Source of the DNA: an uncultured Bacilli bacterium
GTDB lineage: Bacteria > Bacillota_I > Bacilli_A > RF39 > UBA660
Direction: 5' to 3'
Length of the DNA: 16,223 nt
Assembly (NCBI GenBank): GCA_944351315.1
Contig: CALVPL010000130.1
Span: forward strand, 1-16,223
Shown: piece after piece, positions 8,892 to 14,516 of the stretch
How the letters are laid out: each line of letters starts with the position of its first letter
Position numbering within the stretch: the first letter of the stretch is position 1
Notes under the pieces: model-generated
The model's database searches: none
What the model saw: only the letters and a program-made list of their open reading frames with translations
What the model was told of the DNA's origin: nothing
Made by a program: the position numbers and the translations under genes

Positions 8892-9722
8892 ATGGGATTT
8901 AAGACAGATTTACATAAGGGCATTAAATATCTCATTAATCAACGGAGAAAGGTTTATGTTACTCCAGCCACTGTAAACTTAGATAAAATGTTTAAAGATA
9001 AAGTAGTGCTTATCACTGGCGGAAGCTCTGGAATCGGTTATGAAATGGCCAAAAAATTTTCTATGGCTGGAGCGAATGTTATTATAACAGGAAGAAATGA
9101 AAAAAAATTAAAAGACGCAACTTCTAAATTAAAAAAAGTAACTTATTTTCAAAATGATATTCAAAATATTGAGGAACAAGAAAAGCTAGTTAATTTTGTT
9201 TTTGAAAAATATAAAAAAATTAATATTTTAATAAATAATGCTGGTATATCAAAACACGAAACAGATTTTTTGAGTGTTACAGAAAAAGATTTTGATGATC
9301 AATTTAATACAAATTTAAAAGGAAGCTATTTTCTTACTCAAAAAATAATAAAAAGATTAACCGATGATGAAAAAAAAGATTTTACTATAATATTCATTTC
9401 TTCTGAAAGAGGAAGCCAATGTGATTATTTGCCTTATGGACTAACTAAAGTGGCTATAAATAGTTTAATTGAAGGATTATCCTGTCGTTTTATTAAAGAA
9501 GGAATAAGAGTCAATGGTATTGCTCCTGGTGTTACTTCTTCGGATATGGTAAAGATAGAAAAAAATGGTAATCTGGCTGCAAATCAATATATAAGTAGAA
9601 GATATTTTATTCCAGAAGAAGTTGCTGAAATAGCTTTATTTTTAGCAAGTGATTATGCTAAGTGTATTTCAGGTGAGATCATTCATACAAATAATGGTAA
9701 TCACTTAAATCCATATTTTTAA
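8892..9722 (+). CDS. Short-chain dehydrogenase/reductase (SDR)
   Basis: This 276-residue classical SDR has the cofactor-binding TGGSSGIG at 42-49, NNAG at 115-118, the catalytic serine near 170-171 and the YxxxK motif at Y182/K186. It should use NAD(H) or NADP(H) to oxidise or reduce a hydroxyl/keto group. The residue after the second strand is TGRN, and an Arg there often goes with NADP, but that is weak evidence. About 35 residues precede the Rossmann fold, longer than usual, and contain a basic stretch (NQRRK). GAGGAG lies 8 bases before the ATG and 5 bases after the stop of the ThDP enzyme, so the two are likely made together. It plausibly reduces the product of that enzyme. It is the last gene of the polysaccharide operon. 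Confidence 0.9.
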   Translation: MGFKTDLHKGIKYLINQRRKVYVTPATVNLDKMFKDKVVLITGGSSGIGYEMAKKFSMAGANVIITGRNEKKLKDATSKLKKVTYFQNDIQNIEEQEKLVNFVFEKYKKINILINNAGISKHETDFLSVTEKDFDDQFNTNLKGSYFLTQKIIKRLTDDEKKDFTIIFISSERGSQCDYLPYGLTKVAINSLIEGLSCRFIKEGIRVNGIAPGVTSSDMVKIEKNGNLAANQYISRRYFIPEEVAEIALFLASDYAKCISGEIIHTNNGNHLNPYF

Positions 9723-9845
9723 AAATATTTTTGCCAATTTAATAAATTTATTTAAGAAAAAAATTTTTTTTGTTATGCTTTACATTATTAGTAGTATTTT
9801 ATGAATTTCCAAAAAAATTATAGTATAATAAAAGAAATAAGAAAG
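9723..9845. other. Intergenic stretch left of the insertion sequence
   Basis: This 123-base stretch is nearly all A and T. It begins inside a perfect AT-only palindrome (9713-9728, centred on the SDR stop codon) followed by a T run, and holds an A7T8 tract at 9757-9771. Either could serve as a weak terminator for the polysaccharide operon, but neither has a GC stem. It also holds a TATAAT box (9824-9829), described separately. I see no gene here. Confidence 0.5.
9824..9829 (+). promoter_or_regulatory. Orphaned -10 box, probable original ffh promoter
   Basis: TAGTATAATAAAAG is a perfect TATAAT -10 box followed by A-rich DNA, the style also seen at 14489 and 16167 upstream of the last two genes. 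No good -35 box lies 17 bases upstream. It now points into the 3' end of an IS element. If the element (9846-11364) is removed, this box lies about 75 bases before the ffh ATG, which suggests it was the ffh promoter before insertion. Confidence 0.45.
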
Positions 9846-9908
9846 TCTAACTATTAAAAGTCAAGAGATTTTTGATAGAAAGATATAAATTGGAAAGAAA
9901 CCCACGCC

Positions 9909-9932
9909 AAAAAGATTTCACAAAAGTGAAAT
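9909..9932 (-). terminator. Terminator after the transposase gene
   Basis: On the - strand, ATTTCAC, loop TTTT, GTGAAAT form a 7-bp perfect hairpin (9932-9915), followed by C and five T. It starts 22 bases after the transposase stop and lies inside the right end of the element. It could end transposase transcription or shield the flanking operon. Confidence 0.6.
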
Positions 9933-9954
9933 TTTGAAAAAATTGATAATACAA

Positions 9955-11118
9955 TTATTTCAATAAAGACGGATCAAAAGAAATATGCTTTGTTTCAAGG
10001 CAGTAAATAAGTCTAACAAACTTTTTACAAACATGAGATAAAGCAACTCTATGACATTTACCTTCTGAACGTTTTTTAAGATAAAAGTCATAGAAAACAG
10101 GATGATATTTAAGAAGAGTCAATGAACAATTCATTAAGACATATCTTAAATGACCAGAACCGTGTTTAACCATCTTACCAATAGCTTCTGATGTACCAGA
10201 TTGGATAATACTAGGTTCTAATCCAGCAAAAGCAAGCATCTGAGCAGGAGAAGAAAAATTAGAAACTTCACCATATTCAGCAATAATAGATGCAGCAGAA
10301 ATTTCACCAATTCCAGGAATAGTCAGAATAGGTGGATTAAGATCTTTGATAATTGTTGAAATTTTAGACTCAAGAGACTCAATTTGTTCATTAAAATGTT
10401 TAATGCTAGCAATATAAGAAGAAATCAATAAGTCAGTATTTTTATCATGAAATCCAATCGTATTTTTAGCAAGCTCTTTAAGTTTAGCAAATTTAGCATA
10501 AGTAAATTTGCCACGAGAAATCCTTCTTAAAGAATCAAAATCTTTCATGAGAGAAATACGACTAGAATTCTTATACTTTTCTAAAATATACAGCATTGTA
10601 GTAGAGAAAATATTATTAAAGAAAGGCTTGAATTCAGGGAAAGACTTATCTAACTCAATAGTTAAAAGAGTTAACAATTTAGTCCTTTCTTTTACAAAAA
10701 ATTCTCTAGAACGACATAGTGACTTTAATGAATAAATATGATATAGTAAGTTGGAATTTGGGATGTAATCGATAGAATTAAGATAACTAACAATACTAAG
10801 AGCATCAGCTTTATCGGTTTTAGTTCTTCTTAAATTCTGAGAACTTAAAAAGTTTTTAATAAGTAAAGGATTAATCTTCATAAAAGAGAACCCATTATCG
10901 ATTAAAAAATGTTCCAAATTCAAAGAATAATGACCAGTTGCTTCAAAAGCAATGTGGATCAAATTTTTATCATAGGATTTCAGAGAGTCTAAAAAAATTT
11001 GAAATCCTTTTTTGTTGTTTTCAAAAGAAAGATTTTCAACAATTACATCACCTGTATTAGAGATAATACAGAAATCGTGTTTGTATTTAGATATATCAAT
11101 GCCAACATTATATATCAA
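9955..11118 (-). CDS. IS110-family DEDD transposase/recombinase
   Basis: The protein has 387 residues. The N-terminal RuvC-like domain shows the DEDD acidic residues: D8 in NVGIDISK, E59 in AFEATGHY, and D102/D105 in RTKTDKADA. The C-terminal Transposase_20 domain has TIPGIGEISAASIIAEYG, FAGLEPSIIQSGTSE and KHGSGHLRYVL, which carries the family's nucleophilic serine region. These enzymes recombine element and target DNA through an RNA-guided complex. I chose TTG 11118 because AAGGAGG (11133-11127) lies 8 bases upstream. The frame also opens at GTG 11127, but that codon overlaps the Shine-Dalgarno itself. The length is normal and there is no frameshift, so the element looks functional. Confidence 0.92.
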   Translation of the reverse strand: MIYNVGIDISKYKHDFCIISNTGDVIVENLSFENNKKGFQIFLDSLKSYDKNLIHIAFEATGHYSLNLEHFLIDNGFSFMKINPLLIKNFLSSQNLRRTKTDKADALSIVSYLNSIDYIPNSNLLYHIYSLKSLCRSREFFVKERTKLLTLLTIELDKSFPEFKPFFNNIFSTTMLYILEKYKNSSRISLMKDFDSLRRISRGKFTYAKFAKLKELAKNTIGFHDKNTDLLISSYIASIKHFNEQIESLESKISTIIKDLNPPILTIPGIGEISAASIIAEYGEVSNFSSPAQMLAFAGLEPSIIQSGTSEAIGKMVKHGSGHLRYVLMNCSLTLLKYHPVFYDFYLKKRSEGKCHRVALSHVCKKFVRLIYCLETKHISFDPSLLK

Positions 11119-11144
11119 AATAAGCACCTCCTTAAATTAGTTTT

Positions 11145-11345
11145 TTAGCACTGTTTTGTTTGAACACAAGAAAATCTATCATGTAGTCTCGTAGTATAAT
11201 AAAACATCAAAGTGTTAACTAACTGATCAACATTTAAAATAGAAATCTGTGGTTTGAGACTTTCTAAACCAGTCGAAGCTGTAAGGTTTAAAGAACAAAT
11301 CCACAGTGCAAAATTTATTTTACTTCTAGAAGTAAAATAAATCAA
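11145..11345 (-). ncRNA. Candidate IS110 bridge RNA
   Basis: Read on the - strand, this transposase-upstream region has three structures in the order known for IS110 bridge RNAs. First is a 5' stem-loop (11342-11313). Second is a stem CTGTGG-A-TTTG (11306-11296) with CAAACCACAG (11256-11247) around a large loop. Third is AACAC (11216-11212) with GTGTT (11167-11163), containing TATTAT/ATGATA. GCACTGT (11309-11303) could also pair with ACAGTGC (11154-11148) to close the whole. In the first large loop, TTAAACCTT (11291-11283) matches the inferred left target TTAATCCTT at 8 of 9 bases. AGAAAGTCT (11265-11257) is complementary over 9 bases to the other end. The second loop has 5-base matches to the element's own ends. 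The RNA ends are estimates. Confidence 0.65.
11313..11342. repeat. 30-bp perfect palindrome in the IS left end
   Basis: Two 15-base arms meet at TTCT|AGAA with no mismatch and no spacer. It lies between the inferred end of the element and the two large stem-loops. A transcript from the junction promoter would start a few bases upstream of it, so it would form the 5' hairpin of the bridge RNA. Confidence 0.85.
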
Positions 11346-11425
11346 AAAAATATAATATAGAAAGGATTAATCAATTATAGAATTAATTAATATTTCTATA
11401 AGATTGATTATACGAGGATGGTTTT

Positions 11426-12733
11426 ATGTTTGAGTATATGGGCGATCGTTTAAGTAATGCGATCAAAAATATTCGCGGTATGGGAAAAATTACTGAAGAA
11501 AACATCAACGATGCGATGCGAGAAATCAGAATGGCTTTATTAGAAGCAGACGTAAACTACCAAGTGGTAAAAGAGTTTGTCAACAACGTAAAAGAAAAAG
11601 CCTTAGGATTAGAAGTTGGTAAAAATTTAAAACCCGATGAACTTTTTATCAAATTAGTTAAAGATGAATTAATTTCCTTACTTGGGGGAGAAGTTGCTCC
11701 TTTAGAAACCAAAAAATATCCGACAATTTTGATGTTAGTAGGACTTCAAGGTTCAGGAAAAACTACTACGGCTGGAAAATTAGCGAATTACTTACGCAAA
11801 AAAGAAAGCAAACATCCTTTATTAGTAGCTTGTGATGTTTATCGACCAGCAGCGATTGATCAGTTAAAAGAAATTGGTAAAAATTTAAACATTCCAGTTT
11901 TTGAAGAAGGAAAAAAAGAACCATTACAAATTGTAAAAGATGCTTTAGAATATGCCAAAAATAATAAAAACGATTACATTATTATTGATACCGCCGGTCG
12001 ACTTCACATCGATGAAACCTTAATGCAAGAATTACAAGAAATAGAAGAGTTTGCTCATCCCCATGAAGTTTTACTAGTCATCGATGCGATGATGGGGCAA
12101 GATGCAATTCATGTTATTGAAGGATTTAATAATCCACTTCATTTAACAGGTTGTATTTTAACGAAACTAGATGGAAATACCAAAGGTGGTGTTGCCTTAT
12201 CAGTTCGTCATTTAACCAATGTTCCAATTAAATTTGTCGGAGATTCAGAAAAACTTGATGGCTTATCTATGTTTTATCCAGAAAGAATGGCAGAGCGTAT
12301 CTTAGATATGGGCGACATCATGGGAATTGCGGAGAAAGTCGAAGATATCATTTCCGAAGAAGAAGCTAAAGATCAAATGAAAAAAATGCAAGCTGGAAAA
12401 TACGATTTAGAAGACTTTTTAACTAATTTAAAACAAATTAAAAAATTAGGACCATTAGAAAATGTGATCAAAATGCTTCCAGGAGTTAGAAAAATGGGAC
12501 TAAATAATGTTCAAATCGATCCAAAACAGATGGCCCATATTGAAGCAATCATTCAATCCATGACTCCTTATGAACGACGTCATCCCGAGGTTTTAAAAGC
12601 AACAAGAAAACAACGAATTGCGAAAGGTTCAGGAAGAACCGTTGAAGAAGTAAATCGTTTACTTACTCAATTTGAACAAATGAAAAAAATGATGAAAATG
12701 ATGCAAAATGGCAATATGAAATTACCATTTTAG
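11426..12733 (+). CDS. ffh: Signal recognition particle GTPase Ffh
   Basis: This 435-residue protein has the full NG and M domain layout of Ffh/SRP54. The GTPase motifs are GLQGSGKT (106-113), DVYRPAAIDQL, DTAGR (188-192) and TKLDGNTKGG (246-255). The M domain from about 300 has the methionine-rich, basic helices that bind 4.5S RNA and signal peptides (MTPYERRHPE, RKQRIAKGSGR, KKMMKMMQNGN). It forms SRP with 4.5S RNA and delivers nascent membrane and secreted proteins to FtsY. Translation starts at ATG 11426 with GAGG 8 bases upstream. The usual ylxM neighbour is not present upstream; instead an IS110 element sits about 60 bases before the gene. Its leader (11365-11425) has no convincing promoter of its own. 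Confidence 0.97.
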   Translation: MFEYMGDRLSNAIKNIRGMGKITEENINDAMREIRMALLEADVNYQVVKEFVNNVKEKALGLEVGKNLKPDELFIKLVKDELISLLGGEVAPLETKKYPTILMLVGLQGSGKTTTAGKLANYLRKKESKHPLLVACDVYRPAAIDQLKEIGKNLNIPVFEEGKKEPLQIVKDALEYAKNNKNDYIIIDTAGRLHIDETLMQELQEIEEFAHPHEVLLVIDAMMGQDAIHVIEGFNNPLHLTGCILTKLDGNTKGGVALSVRHLTNVPIKFVGDSEKLDGLSMFYPERMAERILDMGDIMGIAEKVEDIISEEEAKDQMKKMQAGKYDLEDFLTNLKQIKKLGPLENVIKMLPGVRKMGLNNVQIDPKQMAHIEAIIQSMTPYERRHPEVLKATRKQRIAKGSGRTVEEVNRLLTQFEQMKKMMKMMQNGNMKLPF

Positions 12734-12751
12734 ATTTTAGGAGAAAGAAAA

Positions 12752-14005
12752 ATGAAAAGAGTATTATTAAGTTGTTTATTTATCCTTATTGGATGTTTAG
12801 GGTTCTTGCCAGTAAATGCGGCAAGTTTAAAAGATGCATCCTACTGTGAAGAGTTGACTTTAGATGCCGATCTTGACACAGTACAAGTCTGTCATTTCAT
12901 GTTTGATGTCGACGGTGAAGTAACTTATAACCAAAATTCTTTAACACTAACTTTAAACAATGTAGTAATTAAAGATATTGAAGTAAAAGATGGTTGGTAC
13001 ATGAAAAAAGAAAGCGACAATATATATTCATTTGAAACATCCAATCCAACATTAACAGGTCATGTTGAAATGGCAACCATTACTTTTAAAAAAGTGAATG
13101 AAGCCGAAGAGTGTTCAATACATTATTCTTGCGATTGGAACAAAATAGATCGTAGTTGTACCATTTTTGAAGGCAACTATTATGGACCAGACGGAAGCCT
13201 TATCACTGAACTAGAATATGAAAAGTTGTGTGAAAAACCAGCTTGTAAAGATTATGGCGATGGCACTTACTCAGATAAATTAGGAAATTTAGTAAGTAAA
13301 ATAGAATACGAAAAACAATGTTTACCCCATTACTGTGAAATCATAGATGGAACTTATTTTGGCAAAGATGGAACGATTGTAACTGAAGATGAATATAAAG
13401 AACAATGTGAGCCAGAAGAAGAAAAACACATTTGTGAAATCATAGATGACATTTATTATGGAAAAGACGGAACCGTAGTAACTGAAGATGAATATAAGAG
13501 TCAATGTGAAAAACCAGAAAAACCAATATGTGAATTTAAAGATGGTGTTTATTATGATAAGGACGGAAATGTAACTACAAAAGAAGAATTTGAAAAACAA
13601 TGTCTACCTCATGTATGCGAAATCATAGATGGGACTTATTATGGTAAAGATGGAACTGTAGTAACTGAAGAAGAATATAAGAGTCAATGTGAACAAACTA
13701 CAGCTTATACTTGTGAAATTGTCGATGGTATCTACTATGGATTAAGCGGAAAACCAATAAGTTATTTAGAATACCAAAAAGAATGTGAAAAACCAGCATG
13801 TACTATTTTAAGCGATGGAACTTATCTAGATGAAAACGGCAACATCGTATCTTATGAAGAATATGAAGCTTCTTGTGGAAGTGGAATCGAAAACCCTCAA
13901 ACAGGAGCTAGAAAAATTTCATTTGTCTTTATCTTTATAGCAGGAGTAGTAGCCATTTTAATTTATATCTACATCAAGAAAAATAATAAAGTTTATCATT
14001 TATAA
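12752..14005 (+). CDS. Secreted NPQTG-anchored protein with eight Cys-bounded repeats
   Basis: The 417-residue protein has a signal peptide (about 1-23, ending VNA), then a domain of about 110 residues that looks beta-rich and ends in MATITFKK, loosely like cohesin-type folds. Eight modules of 25-26 residues follow (136-160, 165-190, 195-219, 228-252, 260-284, 289-313, 321-345, 350-375). Each runs from Cys to Cys with the pattern DG-x-Y, then G, then EY or EF before the last Cys. Acidic linkers of 4-8 residues separate them. The C-terminus is NPQTG (381-385), a hydrophobic span (about 389-408) and KKNNKVYHL, a sortase-type cell-wall signal. It starts 18 bases after ffh with AGGAGA upstream, so it may be read through from ffh. 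I do not recognise the repeat as a named family, and its function is unknown. Confidence 0.85.
   Translation: MKRVLLSCLFILIGCLGFLPVNAASLKDASYCEELTLDADLDTVQVCHFMFDVDGEVTYNQNSLTLTLNNVVIKDIEVKDGWYMKKESDNIYSFETSNPTLTGHVEMATITFKKVNEAEECSIHYSCDWNKIDRSCTIFEGNYYGPDGSLITELEYEKLCEKPACKDYGDGTYSDKLGNLVSKIEYEKQCLPHYCEIIDGTYFGKDGTIVTEDEYKEQCEPEEEKHICEIIDDIYYGKDGTVVTEDEYKSQCEKPEKPICEFKDGVYYDKDGNVTTKEEFEKQCLPHVCEIIDGTYYGKDGTVVTEEEYKSQCEQTTAYTCEIVDGIYYGLSGKPISYLEYQKECEKPACTILSDGTYLDENGNIVSYEEYEASCGSGIENPQTGARKISFVFIFIAGVVAILIYIYIKKNNKVYHL
13157..13876 (+). repeat. Eight in-frame Cys-bounded repeat units
   Basis: The units are 75-78 bases plus linkers. Units 3, 4 and 6 are most alike at DNA level (each begins TGTGAAATCATAGATG or nearly so), while 1, 2, 7 and 8 have diverged. 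This suggests recent internal duplication in the middle of the array. Confidence 0.85.
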
Positions 14006-14009
14006 TAAG

Positions 14010-14039
14010 AAAATAGCCTAAAGCACGGCTATTTTTTTT
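14010..14039 (+). terminator. Intrinsic terminator after the repeat-protein gene
   Basis: AAAATAGCC (14010-14018) pairs with GGCTATTTT (14027-14035) around an 8-base loop and runs into a tract of eight T. It starts 5 bases after the stop codon. Confidence 0.9.
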
Positions 14040-14070
14040 CATATGCTACCATAGAAAGGAATGACATGTT

Positions 14071-14391
14071 ATGTTAAAGAATAAGGAAGTTGCTAGAGAT
14101 AGTTATCAAATGAACTATCAAGCTACCGCGGGAAGCTGTGATATGGATATGAATGCATGTAATTGTATGCCACCATGCCCACCACCATGTGAATGTATGT
14201 GCCAACCTATCTGTGAATGTCCTCAAAATCAAGTATGCCATCGCGTTATCAATTATAATGTTCCTCATATAATGCCTTACCATACAACCGTGGTAAATCA
14301 TCACGTCTATAATCATACTTATACTCCAGTATATAGCTATTCAGAGGTAGATGAGGTTGAAAACGTTTACAGCAATCGTTGCTGTCGTTAA
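14071..14391 (+). CDS. CotD-like Cys/His/Pro-rich spore coat protein
   Basis: This 106-residue protein has no signal peptide. Its first half is packed with Cys and Pro (CNCMPPCPPPCECMCQPICEC). Its second half, VPHIMPYHTTVVNHHVYNHTY, closely resembles the VPHIHPTHTT...HH core of Bacillus inner coat protein CotD. It ends in CCR, with 13 cysteines by count. CotD is cross-linked into the spore coat; here a coat or other cross-linked structural role is inferred. The start ATG 14071 follows AGAAAGGA at 14053-14060. It stands alone between two terminators. The short length and odd composition would fit a small structural protein. The Cys/His content could also mean metal binding. Confidence 0.7.
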   Translation: MLKNKEVARDSYQMNYQATAGSCDMDMNACNCMPPCPPPCECMCQPICECPQNQVCHRVINYNVPHIMPYHTTVVNHHVYNHTYTPVYSYSEVDEVENVYSNRCCR

Positions 14392-14421
14392 CAAAATTTT
14401 TCAAAACTCCACCACCTAAAC

Positions 14422-14450
14422 TTGACGAGGGGGGGGTATTGTGATAAAAT
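14422..14450 (+). promoter_or_regulatory. Promoter-like site with G8 tract in its spacer
   Basis: TTGACG (14422-14427) and TAAAAT (14445-14450) are each one base from the sigma-A consensus and are exactly 17 bases apart. TGA before the -10 makes an extended -10. The spacer holds eight consecutive G (14429-14436), striking in such AT-rich DNA. It points at the BspA-like gene 67 bases downstream. A second TATAAT at 14489-14494 lacks a clear -35. Confidence 0.65.
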
Positions 14451-14478
14451 TACTATGAGAATCATAGTAATTTTTTTT
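14446..14478 (+). terminator. Intrinsic terminator overlapping a promoter
   Basis: A 13-bp perfect stem (14446-14458 with 14462-14474), loop GAA, runs into eight T (14471-14478). It should end transcripts coming from the CotD-like gene. A transcript starting at the overlapping promoter (about 14457) would lack the 5' arm and escape termination. Confidence 0.88.
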
Positions 14479-14488
14479 GATTTTAGGT

Positions 14489-14494
14489 TATAAT
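14489..14494 (+). promoter_or_regulatory. Second -10-like box before the BspA-like gene
   Basis: GGTTATAATAAAA is a perfect TATAAT 22 bases before the start codon. The region 17 bases upstream falls in the terminator stem and has no TTGACA-like box, so its strength is doubtful. It would leave a leader of about 15 bases. Confidence 0.4.
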
Positions 14495-14516
14495 AAAAAA
14501 AAGATAGGGTGAGTAT

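Larger units (their letters stand above)
9846..11364 (-). mobile_element. IS110-family insertion sequence (about 1.52 kb)
   Basis: The element holds one transposase gene on the - strand, a long non-coding 5' region (11119-11364) and a short 3' region (9846-9954). The boundaries are inferred. AGAAAG occurs at both ends (9840-9845 and 11359-11364), and on the - strand each copy contains the CT core dinucleotide known from IS110 recombination. There are no terminal inverted repeats, as expected for this family. Joining the two ends at CT creates TTGACT, an 18-base spacer and TATATT, the circle-junction promoter known in IS110 elements. The long 5' non-coding region places it in the IS110 subgroup rather than IS1111. 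Confidence 0.78.

Noticed and set aside
9821..11204. 13-base direct repeat TAGTATAATAAAA (9821-9833 and 11192-11204) as IS target duplication
   Set aside because: The right copy lies inside the predicted bridge RNA, well within the element, and would exclude the left-end palindrome; AGAAAG at 9840/11359 fits core, guides and junction promoter better.
11145..11345. Small open frame on the - strand (66 codons) upstream of the transposase
   Set aside because: It covers the structured bridge RNA region, has no ribosome site or recognisable protein features, and is better explained as RNA.
11356..11400. Inverted repeat TATAGAAA / TTTCTATA in the ffh leader, possible riboswitch or attenuator
   Set aside because: The left arm is partly IS sequence, the stem is AU-only with a 29-base loop, and there is no T tract or known riboswitch motif.
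13322..13600. 92-codon - strand frame opposite the Cys-repeat gene
   Set aside because: Its low-complexity Phe-rich product is the reverse-strand shadow of the repeats; the + strand gene has a signal peptide and anchor.
14074..14316. 80-codon - strand frame opposite the CotD-like gene
   Set aside because: It has no ribosome site or domain, and the His/Trp-rich product mirrors the Cys/His/Pro codons of the + strand gene.
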